Assembly (NCBI GenBank): GCA_964609155.1
Contig: CAZSRF010000006.1
Location: 1 to 64,000, forward strand
Direction of reading: 5' to 3'
Origin: JAGOUU01 sp964609155
GTDB taxonomy: Bacteria > Pseudomonadota > Gammaproteobacteria > JAGOUU01
Length of the DNA stretch: 64,000 nt
The position numbers and the translations under genes are program-made. The notes under the pieces were generated by a model. It did not search any database. It saw nothing but the letters and a program-made list of their open reading frames with translations, and was not told where the DNA came from. Numbering within the stretch: position 1 is the first letter of the stretch; the number at the start of each line of letters is the position of its first letter. This document shows, piece after piece, positions 1-8,089 of the stretch.

Positions 1-89
1 AGTAAGTAGAAGCAGGAAAGTGTACGTTTAAATAAATTGATAAATTAAGATAAGTAAAGAATGCTGGGTTTGAAAAAACCCCGATGATT

Positions 90-206
90 TGCTTGGCGGC
101 AATAGCGAACTTGAACCACCTGAACCCATTCCGAACTCAGAAGTGAAACGGTTTAGCGCCGATGATAGTGTGGATTACCCATGTGAAAGTAGGACACTGC
201 CAAGCT
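90..206 (+). rRNA. rrf: 5S ribosomal RNA
   Basis: A 5S rRNA is recognised from the closing stem (TGCTTGGC at the 5' end, GCCAAGC at the 3' end), the internal CCGAACTCAGAAGTGAAAC loop A/B-C segment and a length near 117 nt. It lies at the window edge, so the 23S gene is presumably just outside. A small GGGTTT/AAACCC hairpin at 65-80 precedes it and may belong to the spacer processing stem. Ends are uncertain by a base or two. Confidence 0.95.
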
Positions 207-215
207 TTTTATTTC

Positions 216-249
216 AACCCTGTTTGTAACAACATGCAGGGTTTTTTTA
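216..249 (+). terminator. Rho-independent terminator after 5S rRNA
   Basis: A 7-bp stem (AACCCTG at 216-222 with CAGGGTT at 237-243) encloses a 14-nt loop and runs into an uninterrupted T tract. It sits ten bases after the 5S gene and is well placed to end the rRNA transcript. Confidence 0.8.
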
Positions 250-327
250 TGTCTGATTTTTTTGTGCAAAATATTTAACACAGAAAAGCTAGTTAGTAAT
301 TCTTTAATAAATTTTGTAAAAATAATC

Positions 328-1041
328 ATGCCAACATATTTCCGATCCAAACATGGTGAGTTTCCACCAGCTGATATAAGAGGAATAAAATTTGTCACAT
401 CTGGACTAAAAGATGTATGTACAACAGAGCAGTTGGAGGGGATGCCTATAGTAGTTAATCTTTTTCGGAATGCTGGTGCGTCATCTGGTTGGTCTATAGG
501 TGAAGGAGATGATGCAATTCTCATACCTAATGTTACAATAAAAACTAAAGTCACGCGCATACTGTTTAGTACTTTGTTACTTGGCTATACTCTTGTTGAT
601 GAAGACGATGTTCCAATTGTAACAGGCAAAACGGTGGATAAAATTGGTGATGCTAGAAACTCGCCCTGGTATCTTATTGATGATGACGGTCATGTGGGCA
701 CTAAAGTATGGCTAAGATCAGCATTATATAGCGCAATCAGGCAGGCTGAAGTTCAAGCAGCAAGAACTACTAACCCTATTCTTACACTTAGGGCATCCAC
801 ACGCATAAGGTTGAGAGAAGAGACTATAGCTGATGGCTTAGCTCCTAAACGTATAAGACCGTCGTTTGATCCTGCTTCAATAGCTGAGATATGTGAGCCA
901 TCTACTGAAGTGCTTAGTACAACAGTTGAATCAAAGTCTGAGCAAGTACAAGTATTAGATAAAAGAAGTGTACCAAATCCTCTTGAGGTATTAGCAGATT
1001 TTGGTAGAGTTTTTAAATCGTATTGTCCAACAAGCTGCTAG
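328..1041 (+). CDS. Hypothetical protein, unrecognised
   Basis: The product is about 237 residues and I do not recognise its family. The open frame extends to a TTG at 262, but the ATG at 328 is the first strong start; neither has a clear Shine-Dalgarno sequence. The protein has no signal peptide and no membrane segment. It has an acidic stretch (GEGDD, DEDDVP) in the first half and a basic patch (APKRIRPSF) near residue 195. It follows the rRNA terminator and converges on the UIM-containing gene at 1064. Company and composition suggest an accessory protein; function unknown. Confidence 0.6.
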   Translation: MPTYFRSKHGEFPPADIRGIKFVTSGLKDVCTTEQLEGMPIVVNLFRNAGASSGWSIGEGDDAILIPNVTIKTKVTRILFSTLLLGYTLVDEDDVPIVTGKTVDKIGDARNSPWYLIDDDGHVGTKVWLRSALYSAIRQAEVQAARTTNPILTLRASTRIRLREETIADGLAPKRIRPSFDPASIAEICEPSTEVLSTTVESKSEQVQVLDKRSVPNPLEVLADFGRVFKSYCPTSC

Positions 1042-1063
1042 GTCGTGAATCCTAAGGTAAGAT

Positions 1064-2902
1064 CTACGTGGGATTAGGCCTTGTTGTGCTTAAAGTATCT
1101 GGTGTTGTCGCTTCTACCGCTTTGTAATCTAGGTCAAGGTAAGGAAAGTAGTCATAGGCTATTTCTTTGACTTCTTCTGCAGTGGTTCGTAAGCACCGGC
1201 CGCGTGGTTGAGTTCTGCGATCGAATAAGTCTATAATTTCTTCTTTAGTTGCTCCAAGTTCACGTAATCGAGCTAGAATTACAGGGTATTTTTTATTCTC
1301 ATTTGCATAGAACACGTGAAGATATGTTAGCGTTGTTGCAGGGAAAGAGGGGTGTTTTGAGTTTAAGATGTCCAATAGGGTTTTTTTATCTAACGTACCT
1401 AAGAGACAAGTTAGTTCAGTGATAGTATCATCACTTGGTTCAGCTGTAAGTAATTTTTTTACCATGTCTCCAGCTTCAAGGAAAGAAAAGAAAGAGCGAT
1501 ATGTCTGCCTGTATTCGCCATCCAAACGACATATGCTGGACAATGTGCCGCTTGTATGTTCAGAGCCAAATAATTCTGCCGCTTCTTCTACTGTTAGACC
1601 AAGACTCTGTAGTCGTTTCAAGATTGCTTTAAATACTGGTAAAGAGTTTGTGTCTTGAGCGATATAATGAGTTAATAGCATCATGCTATCCCTTGTATCT
1701 TTTGAACTTAGTACAGCCAGTAGCTCTCCTTTTTCTAATCTGTTTAGAACATCAGTAAGCTCAGCAGAAGAAATGGTAATTGTGCTATTAAGAACAAGCA
1801 GTAACGTCTCACTTGGATTCCTAGGTGCTCCGCTTGTACTAGCAATGGGTGGAGGAGCTGGTATTGTTGAGGTTGTTGCAGGGGCTGCTATGGCACGGGC
1901 TGCCCAAGCTGGTATTGTTGGGGTTGCAGGGGCTGTTGGGTGGCTTGCTGCAGCTGCTGGTATTGTTGGAGCTGCAGGGGCGGCTGCTGCTAGGGCATGG
2001 GCTACCCAATCTGGCATTGTTGAGGCTGCAGCTGATCTTTGGTCCTCCAGACTTGCTGCTGTAGCAAGCTCAAGTTGACGTAATTCCTCTTCTGCAAGTG
2101 TTGCTCTGCTTGCCGCCATGGCGCGATCAACCTCTCTTTGTTCGTGTGTTGTTCTAGCTGTGTCTAAAGCTGCCGTTCTTCTTGAGTCTACCAGACTTGC
2201 TGCTAGTGCACGTTCAATAGCTATTTGCTCAGGATCTTCCTGCCACATAGGGGCTGTAGCTGTTGGTTCTACTCCAGTACCATCGAACTCTCTAGGATCA
2301 AAGGGGATATCTGCATCATGCCGTACTATCTTTGGGGTAATTCTTATAATTTGTGCTCCAGAAGGGGCTTCAGTTAGAGTTCGTGGCATATAGCTGGAAG
2401 TAGGTTGGGCTATAACAGTCGTATTTCCAGCATGAATACCCTGCACCATGGACAATAAAGAAGTCCGTAGTGGCTCATACATCTCAGTTAAAGTTTCTGT
2501 TCCAGCTATAATAGCTTTTCTTAAAATTTCAGCTCTTGCTATAAAATCTCTATTTTTCCTTAAAAAATCGTTAATATCATCAAAACTATGACTAGGGTCG
2601 CGGGCAACAATAAAATTTCGACCTTGATTGAAAAAATCTAAAACAATCATCAAAAGTTTGTTTGCAGGAAAAACATAGCATTGGAAGCTGGCGCCATCTG
2701 CACAAAAGGCTTTTCTACACACTGGGCATAAGGGCCCTATTTCTGTTAACTGTGCTTCCTCTATGAAAAATGGGTGTTCAGGGTGGTTCTCAGGGAAAGC
2801 AACTAGATAGTCATCTGAAATATTGGGGATTTCTGCGGTTAAAGAAGTGAAACTTTGAATAAGATCTTTAAGGCTGTTTAGCTGTCCCCTAGTTATAGGC
2901 AT
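1064..2902 (-). CDS. Predicted ubiquitin-binding protein with U-box-like motif and three UIM-like motifs
   Basis: I start the protein at the ATG at 2902 because GGGAG lies 7-8 bases upstream; an upstream ATG at 2926 has no ribosome site. It has about 612 residues. Residues 40-85 read like the second half of a U-box or RING (His-rich start, then CPVCRKAF, then PANKLL..VLDFF). Residues ~221-289 hold three tandem helices of the form A-x-A-A-S flanked by acids (ALAASLVD, AMAASRAT, ATAASLED), which match the ubiquitin-interacting-motif core (A-x-x-x-S). An Ala/Pro-rich linker of about 75 residues follows, then a helical C-terminal half. The first half of a normal U-box is not evident, so ligase activity is inference. 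Likely an effector acting on host ubiquitin. Confidence 0.75.
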   Translation of the reverse strand: MPITRGQLNSLKDLIQSFTSLTAEIPNISDDYLVAFPENHPEHPFFIEEAQLTEIGPLCPVCRKAFCADGASFQCYVFPANKLLMIVLDFFNQGRNFIVARDPSHSFDDINDFLRKNRDFIARAEILRKAIIAGTETLTEMYEPLRTSLLSMVQGIHAGNTTVIAQPTSSYMPRTLTEAPSGAQIIRITPKIVRHDADIPFDPREFDGTGVEPTATAPMWQEDPEQIAIERALAASLVDSRRTAALDTARTTHEQREVDRAMAASRATLAEEELRQLELATAASLEDQRSAAASTMPDWVAHALAAAAPAAPTIPAAAASHPTAPATPTIPAWAARAIAAPATTSTIPAPPPIASTSGAPRNPSETLLLVLNSTITISSAELTDVLNRLEKGELLAVLSSKDTRDSMMLLTHYIAQDTNSLPVFKAILKRLQSLGLTVEEAAELFGSEHTSGTLSSICRLDGEYRQTYRSFFSFLEAGDMVKKLLTAEPSDDTITELTCLLGTLDKKTLLDILNSKHPSFPATTLTYLHVFYANENKKYPVILARLRELGATKEEIIDLFDRRTQPRGRCLRTTAEEVKEIAYDYFPYLDLDYKAVEATTPDTLSTTRPNPT

Positions 2903-2938
2903 ATCAAGTGCTCCCAATAAGTTCATGTCTTTGTTAGA

Positions 2939-2967
2939 ATTAAAACATTATCCATGGATGTTGTCAA
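2939..2967 (-). promoter_or_regulatory. Sigma70-type promoter for the UIM/U-box-like gene
   Basis: On the minus strand TTGACA (2967-2962) is followed by a 17-bp spacer and TTTAAT (2944-2939), matching 6/6 and 5/6 consensus bases. The predicted transcript begins near 2932, roughly 30 bases before the preferred ATG at 2902, which leaves room for its ribosome site. Confidence 0.65.
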
Positions 2968-3007
2968 GAAAGGGTCATATCGATATGTTTCAAACAGTTG
3001 TAACAAG

Positions 3008-3035
3008 TTGAATAGATAACATCTTGTGCTATAGT
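3008..3035 (+). promoter_or_regulatory. Extended -10 promoter for the small secreted protein gene
   Basis: TTGAAT (3008-3013), a 16-bp spacer and TATAGT (3030-3035), the latter preceded by TG one base upstream (TGCTATAGT), form a plausible sigma70 promoter. It is divergent to the promoter at 2939-2967. Confidence 0.5.
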
Positions 3036-3067
3036 CAATTATATATATGATTTTTGGAAGTTTTTAC

Positions 3068-3406
3068 ATGTATTCAAAAAAATATGTTATAGGTGTTATT
3101 GTATCTATTGTTGTGGGCTTAAACGTTATCAATATAGTTTCAGCAAAATCGCTTAATTCTGTCCGAGCTGTTCAATCTGATGACAATCAAGTAATAAAAA
3201 AACAGACGCTACCGTCTCCATCTGCTAATACTTATATTCCTGGTGAAAAATCGTTATCTAAACCAAAAGCCATAAAATCTGACGGTAGAACAATAGAGGA
3301 AGCGGATGAAACAGCTCAGCCTGCAGATTCTGTACCTTCAGATGTGACTATTCAAAAAATTCAATTGCCTAATCTGGTTCCGAAAAACGTAATTAAAAAA
3401 GATTAA
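3068..3406 (+). CDS. Small secreted hypothetical protein
   Basis: The 112-residue product starts best at the ATG at 3068, which has GGAAG seven bases upstream; an earlier in-frame ATG at 3047 lacks one. Residues 1-26 look like a signal peptide (YSKK, hydrophobic core, cleavage near VSA-KS). The mature part is polar, rich in Ser, Pro, Lys and Asp, without cysteines or a recognisable domain. It is divergent from the UIM/U-box-like gene. A small exported protein of unknown role is all that can be said. Confidence 0.6.
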   Translation: MYSKKYVIGVIVSIVVGLNVINIVSAKSLNSVRAVQSDDNQVIKKQTLPSPSANTYIPGEKSLSKPKAIKSDGRTIEEADETAQPADSVPSDVTIQKIQLPNLVPKNVIKKD

Positions 3407-3891
3407 CGATGTTATAGTAGAGGGTCGGTGTCGAACTACGGTACAAGATCTCATTTTGATTGATAAAAATAAAAGATTTTAAATTCTTACCCAATATCTT
3501 ACCCAACTGTGAAGTATTCTACCTTTCTGAAAGGATAAGAACAATAGGGGGTGATTAAAAATGATTAAGAATTGCTTAGCTTGTTAGTACTATTTACTGT
3601 GTTCTCATATAAAATTAGCCACATTATTAAATGAAAGTTTTTAATTCCCCCGAATTCGAGACCTTTAAATTTGGTTAAAATCTCATGTGTTCCTATTAAC
3701 GATATTTTGTCTAACGTGGTGATTTTATTAGATTTCTCATGTGTTCGTCTTCCCGCCTACATTTATCTATTTAATTTAGGAGATTATTCCGTTAGAAGTG
3801 ATCGTGGTATTAGGGTATTAGTTAGTAACTTATTGATATTTCCGACCAAGATGTTCCATTTATTCGTACATTATTTGACATTGACGAACAA
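3407..3891. other. 485-bp region without a convincing gene
   Basis: It holds a tRNA-like 3' fragment at 3420-3436, a direct repeat of TCTTACCCA near 3487-3505, and otherwise AT-rich sequence. An 81-codon frame at 3671-3916 has no ribosome site, odd composition and overlaps the next gene, so I do not call it. The region looks like the edge of an inserted segment. Confidence 0.5.
3420..3436 (-). repeat. tRNA-Leu T-arm/3' fragment, possible attachment-site remnant
   Basis: Seventeen bases match 6769-6785 inside the tRNA-Leu gene at 16 of 17 positions and in the same orientation, covering the T-stem-loop and the start of the acceptor strand. The rest of a tRNA is absent. Integrating elements often leave partial copies of a tRNA 3' end, and this one lies 3.3 kb from the intact tRNA with a toxin-antitoxin system between. 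The match stops before CCA, so chance or decay cannot be excluded. Confidence 0.4.
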
Positions 3892-4518
3892 ATGCAACAT
3901 ACTTGTTATATTATGAAAAATAAAACATATGCTGAACGAGTACTTGAACTAGCTAACAGAAAAGAAGTAATCAGACTCTGTGATCTCAAGGAAATGGGCA
4001 TCCCTCGGGTTATTGTGACACGACTCATGCGAAGTGGTCAATTGGAAAAAATTGCTCGTGGCTTGTATTGTGCTCCTAACAAACCAGTTACTGAGAAAAC
4101 TAGCCTCGTTACAATTGCAATTAAAATTCCACAAGCGATTTTTTGCTTACTAACCGCCTTGCAAATTCATGAGATTACCACGCAATTGCCTCGCCAAATA
4201 TGGATAGCTATGCCACGTGGAAGTCATGTGCCAAAACTAGATTATCCTCCAATTAAAATGATTCAATGCTCAGCTAACATTTATTCAATAGGGGTAGAGA
4301 TTATTGAATATGACAAACAAACCATACGGGTGTATAGTCCTGCGAAAACAGTGGTTGATTGTTTTAAATATCGAAATACAATTGGTCTTGATGTTGCTAT
4401 TGAAGCATTAAAAGAAGTTCGTGCACAAAAGAAAGCTACAGCAGAAGAACTATGGCATTTTGCAAAAATAGGTCGTGTTACTAATGTGATTCGCCCTTAT
4501 CTTGAGGTAATTGAATGA
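3892..4518 (+). CDS. abiEi: AbiEi-family antitoxin / transcriptional regulator (type IV TA)
   Basis: The product of about 200-208 residues has an N-terminal winged-helix region (residues ~8-60, with VTRLMRSGQLEKIARGLYC) followed by the AbiEi antitoxin domain with its YSPAKTVVDCFKYR element. In the family this protein represses the abiE operon and counteracts the AbiEii toxin. The ATG at 3892 or an internal ATG at 3913 may be the start; neither has a clear ribosome site. It overlaps the toxin gene by ATGA, which is typical of translationally coupled abiE pairs. Confidence 0.85.
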   Translation: MQHTCYIMKNKTYAERVLELANRKEVIRLCDLKEMGIPRVIVTRLMRSGQLEKIARGLYCAPNKPVTEKTSLVTIAIKIPQAIFCLLTALQIHEITTQLPRQIWIAMPRGSHVPKLDYPPIKMIQCSANIYSIGVEIIEYDKQTIRVYSPAKTVVDCFKYRNTIGLDVAIEALKEVRAQKKATAEELWHFAKIGRVTNVIRPYLEVIE

Positions 4519-5498
4519 AGAATAATCTTGCGGAATCTATTCGATCGCGCTTATTGACTCTATCAAAATCTGAAGGCTCGGATTTTAGCGTCCTACTAAC
4601 TCGATATGCGTTAGAGCGTTTTTTATATCGTATCAGCCAATCTGAATATGTGAATTACTTTTTACTTAAAGGCGCATTATTGTTTGCGCTTTGGTACGAT
4701 ATGCCACATAGATCAACAAAAGATATTGATTTACTTGGTCTTGGGCAAAGTGATTTACTGACTCTGAAGCGTATATTTCAGGAAATTGCTGCAATCACTT
4801 GTGAAGATGGGATCTCTTTTAGTCCTAATAGTATCATCGTTGATGAAATTAGAAAAAATACCGGTTATATAGGGGCTAGAGTTATTCTTTCTGGCGAATT
4901 GGCTAAGGCACGCTGTAAAATACAAGTTGATATTGGATTTGATGATGCAGTCACTCCTGAACCAATTGAGGCAACCTATCCTGTTCTTCTCAATGATCTT
5001 CCGGCGCCTTGCTTGCAAGCTTATCCAGTTTATACGGTAATTGCAGAAAAGCTGCACGCAATCACAATGTTAGGTATGGTCAATAGTCGATTAAAGGATT
5101 ACTTAGATCTTAAAATTATGTTTGATCTAGAAGAGATCGATGCGAATATATTGGCATATGCAATTTTTGCGACTTTTAGAAGAAGAGGTACAGAAATTCC
5201 TCTCAATTTACCCATTGGTTTAACAGATGAATTTGGAAATGATGTCTCTCGGCAGTCTATTTGGAATGTTTTTTTGAAAAAAAATCAACTGCAATCAATT
5301 TCATTACAAAATGTGGTGGTAGCACTAAGATCACTCCTAGAACCTGTTTTAAAGCAAGCGGTATTATTGGGTTCAGGTAATCAACTTATTCCAAATCAAA
5401 AAACTATTAATGCTATGAAGGAGGCAAGACTAGGTCAATTAAAACCATTTAAAACAGTTCAGTCGCTCATGGATGATTTAAATAATGAGGATAATTAA
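4515..5498 (+). CDS. abiEii: AbiEii-family nucleotidyltransferase toxin
   Basis: The 327-residue protein carries the nucleotidyltransferase signature of AbiEii/AbiGii toxins: LLKGALLFALW at residues 50-60 followed by RSTKDIDLLG at 66-75, then CKIQVDIGF near 140 and an EKLHAI helix near 180. Family members transfer nucleotides to target RNA and arrest growth until the cognate AbiEi is available, and several give phage abortive infection. The start codon overlaps the antitoxin stop by four bases. It appears full length and intact. Confidence 0.85.
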   Translation: MKNNLAESIRSRLLTLSKSEGSDFSVLLTRYALERFLYRISQSEYVNYFLLKGALLFALWYDMPHRSTKDIDLLGLGQSDLLTLKRIFQEIAAITCEDGISFSPNSIIVDEIRKNTGYIGARVILSGELAKARCKIQVDIGFDDAVTPEPIEATYPVLLNDLPAPCLQAYPVYTVIAEKLHAITMLGMVNSRLKDYLDLKIMFDLEEIDANILAYAIFATFRRRGTEIPLNLPIGLTDEFGNDVSRQSIWNVFLKKNQLQSISLQNVVVALRSLLEPVLKQAVLLGSGNQLIPNQKTINAMKEARLGQLKPFKTVQSLMDDLNNEDN

Positions 5499-5667
5499 GT
5501 GGGTGGAGTGACACCATTTGGTATAATTTCGCCGCATTCGAGGGAATTAAAAATGAAGCTGAGCGTAATAGAAGACAGATGCCAATGGCTTGATGGTAAA
5601 TGCTGAGCATTATATGAAGCAATAGAGTCATAAGTTAAAATTAGAACTAGAATTTGATTAATGAATA

Positions 5668-6077
5668 ATGAATATATTTTTAAAAACAGAAAGATTAATT
5701 ATAAAGCCATCTACTCCTGAAGATTTTGATGACTTATACGCCATACAATCTGATCCAGATGTTATGCAGTATATTGGCCAAGGTGTGCGTACTCGCCCTG
5801 AGGTTAATGAGTGGTTAGCAAAAGCCATTGAGCATCATCGAAAACATGGCTTTAGCTTCTGCTCAGTATTTGAGAAGACTAGAGGTCTTCTTAACACTGG
5901 CAAGGTAAAATTAATTTTAGAGATTATCTGTTACTTCACCCTGAAGCAGTCCGTGAGTATGAAAATCTTAAAATAGAATTAGCTGAGCAGTATACCTATG
6001 ATCGTGAGCAGTACACAGAGGCTAAAACTGAGTTTATTAATGATATTTTAAATAAAGTTAGGTTAGAAAGAAAATGA
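5668..6077 (+). pseudogene. Chimeric remnant: GNAT N-terminus followed by GrpB-family C-terminus
   Basis: The frame from 5668 gives about 75 residues like the start of a RimJ/RimL GNAT acetyltransferase (KTERLIIKPSTPEDFDDLY, DPDVMQYIG), then loses similarity near 5880. A second frame from about 5901 to 6077 reads NFRDYLLLHPEAVREYE and later YDREQYTEAKTEFI, the typical C-terminus of GrpB (UPF0157) proteins, which itself has no start. A perfect 7-bp inverted repeat (AGAAGAC/GTCTTCT) lies at the junction near 5874-5892. This looks like a deletion fusing two dead genes. The GrpB tail overlaps the next gene by ATGA. Confidence 0.7.
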
Positions 6078-6658
6078 CGATTATTGGTATCAGTGGTATA
6101 ACAGGCGCAGGTAAAACAACATTAGCACAAGCACTTGCAAAAAATTACCATGCAACACTTGTCAATTGGGATGAGTTTGATGACATTTCTAGTGGGCCTG
6201 ATGGTTATGTTGATTGGTATAACAGAAAAGGTAGTTACAATGAATGGGATTATCCAGGTCTAGCAGACGTGTTGCACACACTGAAAGCTCAAAAAACTAG
6301 TATACATCCTGTAAATAAAACCCAACTTAGACCAACTGAATATGTTGTTTATGATGCACCACTTGGACGCTTGCATACCCAAACAGGTCGATATATTGAT
6401 ATTTGTATTCATATAGATGTGCCGTTAGATGTCTCCTTAGGTAGGCGCATACTAAGAGATTTTAAGGATCATGACAAAACCAAAATGGAGTTATTAGAAG
6501 AAATAGAATTTTATTTAACACATTCAAGGCCATTGTTTTTTGATGATGATCTGAAGCTACATGCTGATTTTATCGTAAATGGAATGCTTAAAACAGAAGA
6601 TCAAGTACAAGCAATTAACCAATATTTAATAGATTTAGGTAAACATGAAAAACTTTAA
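6074..6658 (+). CDS. Uridine kinase-like P-loop NTPase
   Basis: The 194-residue protein begins with a Walker A motif (GITGAGKTT, residues 8-16) and an early Asp-containing strand (NWDEFDD) like that of uridine kinase/AAA_17-type small-molecule kinases. DAPLGR near residue 98 and a LGRRILRDF lid-like segment follow. The substrate cannot be inferred; a nucleoside or similar small molecule is likely. The start overlaps the GrpB remnant by ATGA, implying the two were once translationally coupled. It lies inside the possible tRNA-Leu island. Confidence 0.65.
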   Translation: MTIIGISGITGAGKTTLAQALAKNYHATLVNWDEFDDISSGPDGYVDWYNRKGSYNEWDYPGLADVLHTLKAQKTSIHPVNKTQLRPTEYVVYDAPLGRLHTQTGRYIDICIHIDVPLDVSLGRRILRDFKDHDKTKMELLEEIEFYLTHSRPLFFDDDLKLHADFIVNGMLKTEDQVQAINQYLIDLGKHEKL

Positions 6659-6749
6659 AATATCTTTTGTTGAACAGCTATCCGAAGAAACAGCAAAGAA
6701 GATGGATAAAGGTTTAGATGGATATGCAATGAGTCATATTCCTTCGTGA
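6645..6749 (+). pseudogene. 34-residue ORF, probable 5' fragment of a truncated gene
   Basis: An ATG at 6645 opens inside the end of the kinase gene and runs for 34 codons to a stop at 6747, thirteen bases before the tRNA-Leu gene. The short product is hydrophilic and helical at first and then ends abruptly. The overlap is typical of coupled genes, so this may be the beginning of a gene cut off at the island boundary. The family is not identifiable. Confidence 0.35.
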
Positions 6750-6761
6750 TTTAACCAACTT

Positions 6762-6848
6762 TGGTACCGAGGGTCGGGGTCGAACCGACATGATGTCACC
6801 ATCACAGGATTTTGAATCCAGCGCGTCTACCAATTCCGCCACCCCGGC
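6762..6848 (-). tRNA. leuX-type: tRNA-Leu (CAA)
   Basis: The minus strand folds as a class II tRNA of 87 nt with encoded CCA: acceptor GCCGGGG with CCTCGGT (two G-U pairs), T-arm GTCGG/CCGAC with TTCGACC loop, a long variable arm and the loop TTCAAAA giving anticodon CAA at 6814-6812. One T-T mismatch sits in the anticodon stem (CTGGA/TCCTG), which is unusual. The 5' end is two bases from an N run, so assembly quality here deserves caution. Confidence 0.9.
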
Positions 6849-6850
6849 TT

Positions 6851-6860
6851 NNNNNNNNNN
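6851..6860. other. Assembly gap (10 N)
   Basis: Ten consecutive N mark a scaffold join directly next to the tRNA-Leu gene. The true distance and content between the tRNA and the lpxR-like gene are unknown; repeats or a mobile element may be missing here. Confidence 0.99.
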
Positions 6861-6918
6861 AGATACTTAAAAAGTAGAATACGTACATTATCAAAAACCA
6901 GGTGAATTTTCAATAGAT

Positions 6919-6940
6919 TGTTCAGAATGTTTTCTGAACA
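6919..6940 (-). other. Hairpin downstream of the lpxR-like gene
   Basis: TGTTCAG (6919-6925) and CTGAACA (6934-6940) form a 7-bp stem with an 8-base loop about 50 bases after the lpxR-like stop codon. No strong T tract follows on the minus strand, so it is at best a weak terminator or an RNA-stabilising hairpin. Confidence 0.3.
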
Positions 6941-6988
6941 GATATTCTACAATAAAGTCAGTAGTAAATTCAGCCTGTCTCATCTAGT

Positions 6989-8041
6989 CTACAAGAAACT
7001 ATAACCCAAACTTATATTGCCATATACTGTAGTACCTTTTTGACCATAGAACTCTTTTGAGCGATAAATAGAGGTGTAGCTAAGTTTCATTTTGCTATAA
7101 ACTAAAGCAAAGCCACCAGTAATATCAAATACCAGAGGTTTTTTATCAACATTTGGACTGCTTCTAAATGTATTGCCATCTAAGAAAATATTACGACCAA
7201 CCACTCGGCCTTGTGCTCCTGTAAAGGCAAACCAATTAAATCTACCATTTTTTGAATGAAAAAAACTACTACCTGGCATAGAAGGCCTAATCAATAGAGG
7301 TGTATCCATCCAATCACCTGATAAAGGCATGACTCGAAAAATGAATCCCGTCTCTGCCAATGTATATACGTTGCCTACACTACCTATCAGATTTGGTTCA
7401 ATAGTAAAAGAAAGGTTATTGAAATTACTATCTAAAACTTTTAACCATCTACGTCCCCAAGAAAGAACAACTCCAGGTTCATCGTGTAATTGGTTGTTCC
7501 ACCCACTTGGGTTTCGTGCGTTGACTAGATCATGAATAAACTTTTGAGTTTCTTTGCCTTTAGCGCTAGGTCCTACAACTCCTAGGGTTAACTCAAGATC
7601 ATCCGCACGGTTGTTGGTAATAGTAAGAGAGCGAATTGCTCCGTAAAGAAAACCGGCCCAAGGATGATCATCAGGTTGAGGTGCTTTAATGGTAATATCA
7701 GAAGGTGTATATAGGTTTTGTCCTAACGAAATAGAAATTTTACTGTTTTTATTCAAGGGGACAAAGGGAACATGTTTATTTAAAAATCTTGCTATTTTAA
7801 CTGGTCTGTATGCCGAGTCAAAATATGTTAAAAGAACACCACTTGTGTAATTTCGATCAGAGCCATTACCAAAGAGATCATTTTCTACAGTAAGTGTTAG
7901 AAACTGATTTCTATCAATGGCAACATTTTTAGCTGGAGCATTTTTAATGAGAGTTTCACTATAATCTTTTGCGTAGCTATTATGCTGAATAAATAATGCT
8001 AAAATTATCGCACCTATGTGATGTAACTTTAGTTTGCACAT
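6989..8041 (-). CDS. lpxR: LpxR-family lipid A deacylase (outer membrane)
   Basis: The 350-residue protein has a signal peptide (cleavage near SYA-KD, residue 24) and the DUF2219/LpxR signature: VENDLFGNGSDRNYTSG at 52-68, the DDHPWAGFLYG segment at 124-134 and NQLHDEPG at 183-190. N54, D55, S67 and H186 match the catalytic and metal-binding residues described for Salmonella LpxR, which removes the 3'-acyloxyacyl chain of lipid A in the outer membrane. The last residues (SLGYSFL) fit a beta-barrel end strand. It may soften host TLR4 recognition, alongside the acyltransferase gene next to it. Confidence 0.85.
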   Translation of the reverse strand: MCKLKLHHIGAIILALFIQHNSYAKDYSETLIKNAPAKNVAIDRNQFLTLTVENDLFGNGSDRNYTSGVLLTYFDSAYRPVKIARFLNKHVPFVPLNKNSKISISLGQNLYTPSDITIKAPQPDDHPWAGFLYGAIRSLTITNNRADDLELTLGVVGPSAKGKETQKFIHDLVNARNPSGWNNQLHDEPGVVLSWGRRWLKVLDSNFNNLSFTIEPNLIGSVGNVYTLAETGFIFRVMPLSGDWMDTPLLIRPSMPGSSFFHSKNGRFNWFAFTGAQGRVVGRNIFLDGNTFRSSPNVDKKPLVFDITGGFALVYSKMKLSYTSIYRSKEFYGQKGTTVYGNISLGYSFL

Positions 8042-8089
8042 TCCCTGTCCTTATCTTTGTCCTTGTCAACGGCATAAAATTAAACTGTA

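Noticed and set aside
153..560. 135-codon minus-strand frame overlapping the 5S gene and its terminator
   Set aside because: It runs through the 5S rRNA and is antisense to the gene at 328; no ribosome site and no recognisable product.
1683..2393. Three Ala/Leu-rich plus-strand frames
   Set aside because: They are antisense shadows of the Ala-rich linker and UIM region of the 1064 gene, caused by its biased composition.
3671..3916. 81-codon plus-strand frame before abiEi
   Set aside because: No ribosome site, no domain, composition unlike a protein, and it runs into abiEi.
5499..5667. Short coding-like remnant after abiEii (about 30 codons ending near 5593)
   Set aside because: Looks like the tail of a lost gene but is too short and frame-broken to assign.
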